6,546 nt of DNA from SAR202 cluster bacterium (GTDB lineage: Bacteria; Chloroflexota; Dehalococcoidia; UBA3495): contig VFFT01000122.1 in the NCBI GenBank assembly GCA_009392775.1, positions 1 through 6,546 of the forward strand, read 5' to 3'. Position 1 is the first letter of the stretch; every line of letters begins with the position of its first letter. The notes beneath the pieces are model-generated. The model had not been told where the DNA came from. It saw only the letters and a program-made list of their open reading frames with translations, and did no database searches. Positions 1-6,305 of the stretch are shown here, piece after piece. The position numbers were made by a program, and so were the translations under genes.

Positions 1-23
1 TACCGCTAAGCGGGTAAATTGAG

Positions 24-34
24 AAGGAGGTGAT
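24..34 (+). promoter_or_regulatory. Perfect extended Shine-Dalgarno sequence
   Basis: AAGGAGGTGAT is an 11-nt uninterrupted match to the complement of the canonical 16S rRNA 3' end (ATCACCTCCTT). Its GGAGG core ends 9 nt before an ATG at position 40, which is an ideal spacing. No other start in the window has such a complete site; the ribosomal protein gene rpsP has only GGAG. A match this long is unlikely by chance and suggests that something at position 40 is, or once was, translated. Confidence 0.6.
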
Positions 35-39
35 TGCGC

Positions 40-111
40 ATGGATGTTAGTTTTATAAGCAGGGGCGATGGTAGGCATCAGTCTGGACACGACGGGGTGA
101 TCAACTCCTAA
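40..111 (+). CDS. Possible 23-codon small ORF / leader peptide
   Basis: An ATG placed optimally behind the perfect Shine-Dalgarno sequence opens a 23-codon frame ending in TAA at 109-111. The predicted peptide begins MDVSFISRGDG and ends GVINS. It is hydrophilic, with no membrane segment, no signal peptide and no run of a single amino acid of the kind that would mark a classical biosynthetic attenuator. The last third of the frame lies inside the long-range RNA stem that starts at 61, so translation would disturb that fold. It could be a regulatory leader peptide, a small protein, or a chance frame behind a ribosome-binding sequence that serves some other purpose. I do not recognise the peptide. 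The call rests on the ribosome-binding site alone. Confidence 0.35.
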   Translation: MDVSFISRGDGRHQSGHDGVINS

Positions 112-177
112 TTAGACCAGAAACATAAGACCCGTCAGTCGGGCCCAGGCCAATGTCTATCATCGCCCCTATGCCTA
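61..177 (+). ncRNA. Structured RNA element, family not recognised
   Basis: Bases 61-78 pair with 153-170 over 18 consecutive positions, including ten Watson-Crick pairs in a row (AGGGGCGATG with CATCGCCCCT) and only two G-U pairs. Inside the closed loop are shorter candidate helices: 82-86 with 117-121, 94-97 with 105-108 (7-nt loop) and 131-134 with 140-143 (5-nt loop). Together these make a multi-branched fold. The inner part of the 5' arm (72-78) also matches 171-177 perfectly, so a second, mutually exclusive pairing exists. A six-pair hairpin with one bulge sits at the window edge (1-16). I could not match the region to tmRNA, SRP RNA, RNase P RNA, 6S RNA or the common riboswitch cores I know. 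It may be a small RNA or a cis-acting leader; its 5' end is not visible. Confidence 0.45.
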
Positions 178-186
178 GGTATTCAT

Positions 187-230
187 AAGGGTGGTGTCCC
201 AGAAAAAAATGGCTGGGCCCGATCCTTTTT
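187..230 (+). terminator. Probable intrinsic terminator before the rpsP promoter
   Basis: Bases 187-202 can fold back on 213-227. The upper stem is CCCAG with CTGGG around a 10-nt A-rich loop. The lower stem is AAGGGT with ATCCTT, and GG and G pairs with a few bulges lie between them. The 3' arm runs into five T residues at 226-230, two of them in the stem. The next promoter -35 box begins 8 nt later, as expected where one transcription unit ends and another starts. The bulges make it imperfect, and 213-220 can pair instead with 141-148. Confidence 0.45.
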
Positions 231-237
231 ATCGTAA

Positions 238-266
238 TTGACATGTTATAAACAGCGCCGTACAAT
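238..266 (+). promoter_or_regulatory. Sigma-70 type promoter for the rpsP operon
   Basis: The -35 box TTGACA (238-243) is a perfect consensus. It is separated by 17 nt from the -10 box TACAAT (261-266), a five-of-six match. Transcription should start near 273, giving a leader of about 30 nt ahead of the rpsP ATG at 304. This is the best promoter in the window and fits a highly expressed ribosomal protein gene. It would let rpsP be transcribed independently of whatever is encoded upstream. Confidence 0.75.
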
Positions 267-303
267 CGGTCGCTAGCTACAACAAAGTAACAACGGAGAT
301 TTA

Positions 304-561
304 ATGCTACGAATTCGGTTAAGAAGAGTTGGAAAAAAGGGCCATCCGTCCTACAGGATAGTGGTGGCTGAGTCGTCTTCTCCAAGAGACGGCCGGTACT
401 TAGAGTGGATAGGAAACTATGACCCGATGGTAGATCCACCAGCGGTAACCATCAAATCGGACAGGGCAAAGGCTTGGCTGGATAATGGCGCACAGCCTTC
501 AGATGCCGTTCGCCGCATTCTGGAGAAAGATGGTATTCTCGAGGCTGCACAGCAAGAATGA
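304..561 (+). CDS. rpsP: 30S ribosomal protein S16 (bS16)
   Basis: This gene encodes bS16, a small-subunit protein that binds 16S rRNA in the body of the 30S particle and helps its assembly. The 85-residue product has the usual family length. It opens with the signature MLRIRLRRVGKKGHPSYRIV, followed by the conserved SPRDGRYLEWIGNYDP segment (residues 26-41) and a C-terminal helix region with AQPSDAVRRIL (63-73). The ATG start matches the family N-terminus exactly, and GGAG at 295-298 gives a short ribosome-binding site. It is the first gene of an operon and lies about 30 nt behind the predicted transcription start. Its TGA stop overlaps the ATG of the next gene as ATGA, which indicates translational coupling. 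Confidence 0.97.
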   Translation: MLRIRLRRVGKKGHPSYRIVVAESSSPRDGRYLEWIGNYDPMVDPPAVTIKSDRAKAWLDNGAQPSDAVRRILEKDGILEAAQQE

Positions 562-785
562 AAGAACTTGTTGAATATCTCGCTAAATCATTAACAAGTA
601 ACCCTGATGCTGTGGTTGTTACTGAGGAAATTGTAGACGGTCGAGTGACTATCCGCCTGGAAGTTGCTCCTGAAGATAAAGGTAAAGTTATAGGCCGACA
701 AGGTAGAGTCGCGCAGGCTATGCGACTACTTGTTAGAGCTTCCGCAACCAAAAATGGCACGCATGCCATGCTTGAGATAGTGTAG
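558..785 (+). CDS. khpA: KH-domain RNA-binding protein KhpA
   Basis: A 75-residue, single-KH-domain protein. The RNA-binding GxxG loop is visible as GRQG (residues 46-49) within GKVIGRQGRVAQAMRLL, with flanking strands VTIRLEVAPED and THAMLEIV. Its length and its place directly after rpsP are typical of the KhpA (YlqC) family. In Gram-positive bacteria KhpA forms a complex with KhpB (also called Jag or EloR) that binds many RNAs and affects cell elongation and division. KhpB is not in this window, so that partnership is assumed from the family. The start codon shares four bases with the rpsP stop (ATGA), so the protein is probably made in step with S16. Confidence 0.92.
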   Translation: MKELVEYLAKSLTSNPDAVVVTEEIVDGRVTIRLEVAPEDKGKVIGRQGRVAQAMRLLVRASATKNGTHAMLEIV

Positions 786-808
786 CTTCCCCAGCAAGAG
801 TTGATTAA

Positions 809-1324
809 GTGCGATCAACCCCTCCATCTGACGATAGTAACGTAGTGATAGGACAAGTCCTCGGAGTACGAGGGTATTCTGGGTTTGTTCGGATCAGAAT
901 ACTGACAGCGTTGGCCGATAGGTTTGAAGAAGGTAACCATGTTTATATTGGGGACCGTCGGTATTGGATATCAGAAGTGGAATACACTACAGCAAGCCAC
1001 GTAATGTTAAGATTTCTTGGCATAAACACTATTGAAGACGCGCAGTTGTTACAGGGTTCATGGTTAACAATTCCGACTGACGACGGGCAACATCTGGAAG
1101 CCGATAATTATTTCCATTATCAGATGATCGGATTAATAGTAGAAACAGAAGATGGCGAGGTTTTAGGCTCAATAGAAAATATTATCGAAACCGGTAGTAA
1201 TGATGTATACGTCGTGAGTGGTGCAAGCGGGGAGATACTGGTCCCTGCAATTGGCCAAGTCGTTAAAGATATTGATTTAGAAGCTAATAGAATGCTAGTG
1301 ACTCTAATGAAGGGGATGAGGTAA
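809..1324 (+). CDS. rimM: Ribosome maturation factor RimM
   Basis: RimM helps late assembly of the 30S head, where it binds S19 and 16S rRNA. The 171-residue product shows both family domains. The N-terminal beta-barrel covers residues 12-90 (VIGQVLGVRGYSGFVRI, then the DAQLLQG segment). The PRC-barrel covers about 98-168 (DNYFHYQMIGL, DGEVLGSIENIIETGSNDVY, EILVPAIGQVV, DLEANRMLV). The start is a GTG at 809, 23 nt after the khpA stop, with only a weak AAGAG site upstream. A GTG at 845 is the main alternative and would remove 12 poorly conserved residues. The protein is diverged but complete. The trmD and rplS genes that usually follow rimM are not here. Confidence 0.93.
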   Translation: MRSTPPSDDSNVVIGQVLGVRGYSGFVRIRILTALADRFEEGNHVYIGDRRYWISEVEYTTASHVMLRFLGINTIEDAQLLQGSWLTIPTDDGQHLEADNYFHYQMIGLIVETEDGEVLGSIENIIETGSNDVYVVSGASGEILVPAIGQVVKDIDLEANRMLVTLMKGMR

Positions 1325-1326
1325 TT

Positions 1327-1356
1327 TTGACCCTCTCAGATTTGAAGTGCTAGAAT
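1327..1356 (+). promoter_or_regulatory. Promoter with extended -10 ahead of yebC
   Basis: The 118-nt gap after rimM contains TTGACC (1327-1332), an 18-nt spacer and TAGAAT (1351-1356). A TG one base before the -10 box (TGCTAGAAT) makes it an extended -10 element. Transcription would begin near 1363, leaving an 80-nt leader before yebC. That leader holds a small hairpin (TATCG 1364-1368 with CGATA 1375-1379) of unknown importance. I see no terminator after rimM, so read-through from the rpsP operon may add to this promoter. Confidence 0.6.
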
Positions 1357-1442
1357 CTAAAAGTATCGTATAGGCGATATGCATCAACAGGTACTAATGA
1401 TGTATCCTGCGTATACCAAACTGGAACCAAAGAGGTGGTTGC

Positions 1443-2210
1443 ATGTCAGGTCATTCTAAATGGTCTACCATTAAGAGAGCTAAAGGCGCAACAGACGCGA
1501 AGAGGGGAGCTCTCTTTACGAAACTAGCCCGTGATATAGTGCTGGCCGTGAGAGATGGAGGTGGAGGGGACCCAGACATGAACTTCAGACTCCGTTTGGC
1601 TATAGATAAGGCTAAGTCAAACAATATGCCTCAGGATAATATTGTTCGTTCAATTAAGCGAGCAACTGGTGAGGGCGGCGAGGGCAAAGAAGAATTTGAA
1701 GAAATAATTTATGAAGGTTATGGCCCTGGAGGCGGAGCGATTCTGCTACAGGCGTTCACCACTAACAGAAATCGAACAGCCTCTGATGTCAGGTCGGCTT
1801 TCAACAAAATTGGTGGAAGCCTTGGTGAATCTGGGTGTGTTTCATGGAATTTTGAAAAGAAGGGTGTAATTACAGTTGAGACTGGAGATGCTGATAAAGC
1901 TGATGAGGTGAGTCTCATAGCGATAGAAGCAGAGGCCGACGATGTAAAATATGAAGATGGTGTGCTAGAAATATTTGCTACACCGGAGAGACTTCAGGGA
2001 ATACAGGAAATTCTTAATGAAAATGAGGTTAATGTAAGCTCGTCCGACATTTCGCTAGTACCAAAAACCACGATTGCTCTCGATGCTAAAGCCTCGGAGC
2101 AAACACTACGTCTGTTGGATCATCTAGAAGAATTGATGGACATACAGAAAGCTTATACTAATGCGGATTTCCCGCCCGAAGTTCTGGAGCAGTACCAGGC
2201 GGCTGAATGA
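1443..2210 (+). CDS. yebC: YebC/TACO1 family translation factor
   Basis: A full-length YebC-family protein of 255 residues. Family signatures appear in order: MSGHSKWSTIKRAK at the N-terminus, FTKLARDI (25-32), NFRLRLAIDKAKSNNMP (47-63), the loop YEGYGPGG (90-97), TTNRNRTASDVR (106-117) and GGSLGESGCVSW (124-135). These proteins were long annotated as transcriptional regulators. More recent work on bacterial members and on human mitochondrial TACO1 supports a role on the ribosome in relieving stalls, notably at proline-rich stretches. The ATG follows a good AGAGGTGG site at 1431-1438. It is the first gene behind the promoter at 1327-1356, and its stop overlaps the ruvC start as ATGA. Which paralogue subgroup it belongs to cannot be told from this window. 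Confidence 0.95.
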   Translation: MSGHSKWSTIKRAKGATDAKRGALFTKLARDIVLAVRDGGGGDPDMNFRLRLAIDKAKSNNMPQDNIVRSIKRATGEGGEGKEEFEEIIYEGYGPGGGAILLQAFTTNRNRTASDVRSAFNKIGGSLGESGCVSWNFEKKGVITVETGDADKADEVSLIAIEAEADDVKYEDGVLEIFATPERLQGIQEILNENEVNVSSSDISLVPKTTIALDAKASEQTLRLLDHLEELMDIQKAYTNADFPPEVLEQYQAAE

Positions 2211-2731
2211 GGGTGCTCGGGATAGACCCCGGTACCATTCGGATGGGATATGGCGTAGTGGATGACACTCCCAAAATTGTCGCTGATGATTACGGCGTTG
2301 TGGCTCTCTCTAGAAGCCTTCCATTGGAAAAACGGCTTTATCAACTTCATACCCATATATTGAACATGATCCATACATTTGATCCTGACGTGATTGCTAT
2401 AGAGCAACCATTTATCGGTAAAGGGGATCGTCAGTTTGTGGGTTCTGCCCTTGCATTGGGGCAAGCTCAGGCTGTTGTTTTCATAGGAGCGGCCAGCCAA
2501 GATATCCCTCTTTATCGTTATTCTCCTGCTGAAATCAAGGTGGCGGTAGCTGATTATGGACGGGCCACCAAGGCTCAGATTCAGCAAATCGTTACTAGTG
2601 ATTTTGGGCTTGATAAACAACCTTCTTCAGATGCCGCTGACGCTCTGGCGATTGGATTGTGTCATATCCGGAATCAGATATTACATGATTTGACGAGTAT
2701 GGAAATTAGCCCAGGTGAGGAGAGAAAGTAA
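2207..2731 (+). CDS. ruvC: Holliday junction resolvase RuvC
   Basis: RuvC is the dimeric, metal-dependent endonuclease that cuts four-way DNA junctions after branch migration by RuvAB. The product is 174 residues, the normal length. All four acidic catalytic positions of the RNase H-like fold are visible: Asp7 in VLGIDPGT, Glu66 in AIEQPF, and Asp142 and Asp145 in SSDAADALAIG. The segment SALALGQAQAVVF (80-92) and the SPAEIKVAVADYGRATKAQ region (106-124) are also typical of the family. The ATG lies inside the yebC stop (ATGA), with AGGCGG just upstream serving as ribosome-binding site. The stop overlaps the ruvA start by one base (TAATG). An active enzyme is expected. Confidence 0.96.
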   Translation: MRVLGIDPGTIRMGYGVVDDTPKIVADDYGVVALSRSLPLEKRLYQLHTHILNMIHTFDPDVIAIEQPFIGKGDRQFVGSALALGQAQAVVFIGAASQDIPLYRYSPAEIKVAVADYGRATKAQIQQIVTSDFGLDKQPSSDAADALAIGLCHIRNQILHDLTSMEISPGEERK

Positions 2732-3312
2732 TGCTGACCGGAGTCACAGGGATATTGGATAGCGCAGGCGACGATTGGGTCAGGTTACAGGTTTCAGGTT
2801 TCGTTATCCATATTGCCGTGCCGGCTTCGGTCGTGTATCAGGTTGGCAGTGTTGGTGATACTGTTTCTCTACATACGTATCTCAGGATACGGGAAGAGCA
2901 ATTGAGTCTTTATGGGTTTATCTCCTCAGATGATCTTGAGACTTTTGTTTTGTTGCAGGGAGTATCAGGTATCGGGCCGAGAAGTGCCTTGGGCTTATTG
3001 TCGGCATTGGGCTCGGGTGGCATCAAGACTGCCGTGGAAACAGAGGATGTAGTGTCTTTGTGTGCTGCACCTGGCATCGGGAAGAGAACCGCAGGCAGGA
3101 TAATTTTGGACCTTAAAGGCAAGCTGGACGTAGACGCGTCTGCAGTAGTGTCCCAGACTGGGAGTATAGATCAAGAAGTTGTCGATGCCCTCATTGCGCT
3201 AGGATATTCGTCGTCCGAAGCCAGGAGACGAGTAACGGACGCAAAGCTTTCCGAGGATGTGTCTATCGAGGAGAGTATCAGGACCGTATTACTTAATATA
3301 GGAGGAGGATAG
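2731..3312 (+). CDS. ruvA: Holliday junction DNA helicase subunit RuvA
   Basis: RuvA is the tetramer that grips the Holliday junction and loads the RuvB motor. The 193-residue product is slightly shorter than E. coli RuvA (203). Its N-terminal OB domain (1-62) contains RIREEQLSLYGF. Glu55 and Glu56 sit where E. coli has the acidic pin pair Glu55-Asp56 that separates strands at the crossover. Two helix-hairpin-helix motifs follow: LLQGVSGIGPRSALGLL (74-90) and APGIGKRTAGRIILDLKGKL (113-132). The RuvB-binding C-terminal domain is at about 145-190 (EVVDALIALGYSSSEARR). The ATG overlaps the ruvC stop as TAATG, so the two are coupled. ruvB, usually next, is absent; uvrB takes its place. Confidence 0.96.
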   Translation: MLTGVTGILDSAGDDWVRLQVSGFVIHIAVPASVVYQVGSVGDTVSLHTYLRIREEQLSLYGFISSDDLETFVLLQGVSGIGPRSALGLLSALGSGGIKTAVETEDVVSLCAAPGIGKRTAGRIILDLKGKLDVDASAVVSQTGSIDQEVVDALIALGYSSSEARRRVTDAKLSEDVSIEESIRTVLLNIGGG

Positions 3313-3319
3313 TTGACTA

Positions 3320-5341
3320 GTGCCGGATTTTGAACTGGTTTCGGATTTCCGTATGACAGGGGACCAACCCGACGCTGTGCAGAAACTTGTCGAGGGTTTG
3401 AATAACAGTGAGACACAGCAGACGTTGCTGGGTGTAACCGGAAGCGGGAAAACTTTTACCATGGCGAACATAGTTCAGGAAGTTCAGAGGCCTACACTGG
3501 TGCTGGCGCATAATAAGACACTAGCAGCCCAACTGGCGACGGAGTTCAAGGAGTTCTTTCCTAAGAACGCAGTTGAATACTTTGTATCGTATTACGATTA
3601 CTACCAACCGGAGGCTTATGTCCCGCAGTCGGACACTTATATTGAGAAAGACGCTAGTGTAAATGAGGAACTGGACAAACTGAGATTGTCAGCCACTACT
3701 TCATTATTGACCCGCCGTGATGTATTGATAGTTGCGTCGGTCTCATGTATTTATGGACTAGGTGACCCATCTGATTATTTTGATTTGGTTGCTGACGTAG
3801 AAGTGGGCGAAATCAGAAACCGTAGCAGGCTTTTGAGACAACTCGTAGATATGCAGTATGAACGAAACGACTTTGATTTAGCGAGGGGTAAGTTTAGGGT
3901 TAGAGGAGATACTGTAGAGATTGTCCCAGCGTACGAAGAAGTAGCGGTCCAGATACAATTTTTCGGGGATGAGATTGAGAAAATTGTAGAAATTGACCCG
4001 TTAACAGGGGAATTACTGGCTGAGCGGAAGTCCACCGCTATATATCCTGCAAAGCATTTTGTGACAACTCAAGAGAGACTCCAACTAGCGATAGAAGATA
4101 TAAAACAAGAATTGTCTGAGAGGCTGATTGATCTCAAAGAAGACGGTAAATTGTTAGAAGCGGCTCGGCTGGAGAGTCGTACTAATTATGATCTAGAGAT
4201 GCTGATGGAAGCAGGGTTCTGTCATGGAGTCGAAAACTACGCGTGTCATTTGGCGCGAAGGCATAATCGCCATAATGGCAAGACCGCTATAACCTGTGGG
4301 TCAACTCCTTGGACGCTACTTGACTATTTCCCTGAGGATTTTTTGATGTTCATCGATGAATCTCATATGACTCTCCCTCAAATTAGGGGCATGAATCGGG
4401 GAGATGTTGCTCGCAAGAATACACTAGTAGACTTTGGGTTTAGGTTGCCATCGGCAGTGGACAATCGCCCGCTAGATTTTAATGAATTTGAATCGCACAT
4501 AAATCAAGTAGTGTATGTGTCCGCCACTCCTAGTCCTTACGAAATCGAGCATAGCTCTTCGGTAGTGGAACAAGTGATTAGACCAACTGGATTGCTTGAT
4601 CCTACTATAGAAGTAAAACCAACGGACGGGCAGATAGATGACTTACTCAGAGAAATTCGTGCGAGAGTTGATAATAAACAACGATGTTTGATTACCACAC
4701 TAACAAAACGTATGGCTGAAGAATTGGCTGATTATTTGTCGGAAATGGGGGTCCGAAACCACTACTTGCATTCTGATATCGATACGCTTAATCGGGTTGA
4801 AATACTCCGCGATCTGCGCCTAGGGGTATACGACGTGATTGTAGGTATTAATCTTCTTAGAGAAGGTTTAGACCTACCTGAAGTCAGCCTTGTTGCAATT
4901 TTGGATGCTGACAAGGAGGGATATCTCAGGTCTACTACTTCGTTAATACAAACTATTGGGCGGGCAGCTAGGCACGCAGAAGGCCATGTCATTATGTATG
5001 CCGATAGAGTGACGGATTCTATGCAAGTAGCTATATCAGAAACAGAAAGGCGCCGCAGCCTGCAAGATCAGTTTAACTCGGATAATGGAATAGAACCGCA
5101 GAGTATACAGAAAGCTGTCCATGATATAACCGAGGCGATTAAATTATCATCCGATGATAAGGCTTCGCACGTTCGGGTTCGGGAACAAATGTCCACTGAT
5201 GATATGTTCCGGGTCGTAAAAGACTTGGAAGTTCAAATGAAGGAAGCCGCCCGCAACTTGGAATTTGAGAAAGCAGCGGCAGTTAGGGACGAGATGTTGG
5301 ATTTGCGACGGATTTTAGCGCTTGAGAAGAACACTTTATAA
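3320..5341 (+). CDS. uvrB: Excinuclease ABC subunit B (UvrB)
   Basis: UvrB is the central damage-verification factor of nucleotide excision repair. It is loaded on DNA by UvrA and recruits UvrC for incision. The 673-residue product matches the family length. Visible in order are the Walker A motif GVTGSGKT (38-45), the beta-hairpin that clamps damaged DNA (91-111, with YDYYQPEAY), [18 protein letters not shown] (131-148), the Walker B/DEAD-like FIDESH (344-349), helicase motif SATPSPYE, motif [11 protein letters not shown] (544-552) and the C-terminal UVR domain that contacts UvrC (about 632-667). The start is GTG, which yields the usual [11 protein letters not shown]-terminus. The site AGGAGGAGGA at 3300-3309 is unusually far away (10 nt), but the nearer TTG at 3313 is out of frame. 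Seven bases separate it from ruvA, and it ends in tandem stops (TAATAA). Confidence 0.98.
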   Translation: MPDFELVSDFRMTGDQPDAVQKLVEGLNNSETQQTLLGVTGSGKTFTMANIVQEVQRPTLVLAHNKTLAAQLATEFKEFFPKNAVEYFVSYYDYYQPEAYVPQSDTYIEKDASVNEELDKLRLSATTSLLTRRDVLIVASVSCIYGLGDPSDYFDLVADVEVGEIRNRSRLLRQLVDMQYERNDFDLARGKFRVRGDTVEIVPAYEEVAVQIQFFGDEIEKIVEIDPLTGELLAERKSTAIYPAKHFVTTQERLQLAIEDIKQELSERLIDLKEDGKLLEAARLESRTNYDLEMLMEAGFCHGVENYACHLARRHNRHNGKTAITCGSTPWTLLDYFPEDFLMFIDESHMTLPQIRGMNRGDVARKNTLVDFGFRLPSAVDNRPLDFNEFESHINQVVYVSATPSPYEIEHSSSVVEQVIRPTGLLDPTIEVKPTDGQIDDLLREIRARVDNKQRCLITTLTKRMAEELADYLSEMGVRNHYLHSDIDTLNRVEILRDLRLGVYDVIVGINLLREGLDLPEVSLVAILDADKEGYLRSTTSLIQTIGRAARHAEGHVIMYADRVTDSMQVAISETERRRSLQDQFNSDNGIEPQSIQKAVHDITEAIKLSSDDKASHVRVREQMSTDDMFRVVKDLEVQMKEAARNLEFEKAAAVRDEMLDLRRILALEKNTL

Positions 5342-5351
5342 TAAATATGTT

Positions 5352-6305
5352 TTACGCTTGAACGTTTCGGGTGAGTTTCGCTAGAGCTATTAAAATCTGA
5401 GAGTTATCTTCTAGGGTAAAGCCATCGACTTTATAAGTGCCCTGTCCAGTAGTCCCGTCTACTAGGCCACTATGCACCAATGATTCGATGAGTTGTCGGT
5501 CTGTTAATATAGATGGTAGTAGCTGTTGCTTTACCTCATTCGATAGAGCTGCTATAAGTCCATATGCTCCCCAATTAGATACGCTTGCCAATATAAGCTC
5601 GTCTGTGTGAGTTATGCATGGTTCGGATGGCAGTGTGTTAACCTCTGGAATGACGTGAGCTAGGGAGCCCATGCCGATTTCGTTTCCTCCGTCTCCGATG
5701 CCAATTGACGGTATTCCGAAATGGAAGAGGCGATCAATACGGGCCGTATTCTTAGATATGTCGACACCACGCATATTTAAGTATGTGTCTTTTTCAGTAG
5801 GGCCACATCTTTCAATGGAAATAAGTAAATCAGGAGTCTCTTGCGAGATCACAGTCTCCGCAAATGAATCGCTGTTAGATCTGTCAGTAATGGGAAAATT
5901 TATTATCTTGGAATCTCCGCCAATGTGCTTGCCCAATAGAGACGACAGATGCAGGTCTGAAACGTAAGCTACTGAGAATCCGAGTTTCTTCAGGGCGTTG
6001 CCGAGTGCGATGGCACCGGGGGGCCCATCTGTCTCGGCTGCCTTTGCTGACGCTATATAGAAACCGGTGGCTATAAGGACATGGCCTCTGTGTGTTAGGG
6101 CGAAGTTGGCAGCAGATGCACAGAATTCCGGAGCAATGTGATGACTTATTTCTGAGACGCCTCGCTTGTCGTTTGACAGTATTACTGACTCAATGGAGTC
6201 TGAGTTAATATTCATGTGTTTTGATATCGCACTGATAGAGTTGTCATTAGAAAATGGAGAAATCGTTGTCGGTTTTATCGGTGATGAGCATATGTCCAGG
6301 AGCAT
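5352..6305 (-). CDS. DUF4392 protein, D-glutamate cyclase-like C-terminal domain
   Basis: A member of the DUF4392 (D-glutamate cyclase-like C-terminal) family. Conserved blocks are RGVSEIS (48-54), [10 protein letters not shown] (75-84), [15 protein letters not shown] (91-105), IERCGP (164-169), YLNMRG (175-180), the glycine-rich [12 protein letters not shown] (202-213), SNWGAYGL (243-250) and DGTTG (283-287). In vertebrate DGLUCY this domain is joined to a DUF1445 domain, and the enzyme cyclises D-glutamate to 5-oxo-D-proline. The neighbouring upstream gene here encodes that other domain. The ATG at 6305 lies 59 nt inside the upstream gene, one base out of frame, and has no Shine-Dalgarno site. 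Met31 (6215) is an alternative that would keep the whole recognisable domain, which begins near residue 38. No signal peptide is seen, so it is probably cytosolic. Function is inferred by homology only. Confidence 0.85.
   Translation of the reverse strand: MLLDICSSPIKPTTISPFSNDNSISAISKHMNINSDSIESVILSNDKRGVSEISHHIAPEFCASAANFALTHRGHVLIATGFYIASAKAAETDGPPGAIALGNALKKLGFSVAYVSDLHLSSLLGKHIGGDSKIINFPITDRSNSDSFAETVISQETPDLLISIERCGPTEKDTYLNMRGVDISKNTARIDRLFHFGIPSIGIGDGGNEIGMGSLAHVIPEVNTLPSEPCITHTDELILASVSNWGAYGLIAALSNEVKQQLLPSILTDRQLIESLVHSGLVDGTTGQGTYKVDGFTLEDNSQILIALAKLTRNVQA

Noticed and set aside
20..40. Antisense of a 16S rRNA 3' end (AGAAGGAGGTGAT)
   Set aside because: The match stops at once on both sides of the anti-Shine-Dalgarno complement; the conserved 16S helix 45 sequence is absent. 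It is better read as a ribosome-binding site.
62..97. Similarity to the 5' end of tmRNA: GGGG near the start and CTGGACACGACGGGG, reminiscent of CTGGATTCGACGGG
   Set aside because: The spacing is wrong, there is no tRNA-like T arm or CCA 3' end, and the 153-170 arm that pairs with the 5' region does not resemble an acceptor stem.
101..439. Minus-strand open frame of 112 codons overlapping the leader and rpsP
   Set aside because: It is antisense to the conserved S16 gene and to the structured region, shows no family motif and has low-complexity composition typical of a shadow frame.
1363..1442. Possible riboswitch or regulatory leader ahead of yebC
   Set aside because: Only one 5-bp AT-rich hairpin and a 4-bp repeat (GTAT/ATAC) are visible; no long-range pairing, terminator or known aptamer core.
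2153..2620. Minus-strand open frame of 155 codons opposite ruvC
   Set aside because: It lies opposite an intact, motif-complete ruvC, and its product resembles no protein family I know.
5671..5967. Plus-strand open frame of 98 codons inside the DUF4392 gene
   Set aside because: It is the complement of the best conserved part of that gene ([10 protein letters not shown] to ETDGPPG), so it is explained as a shadow.
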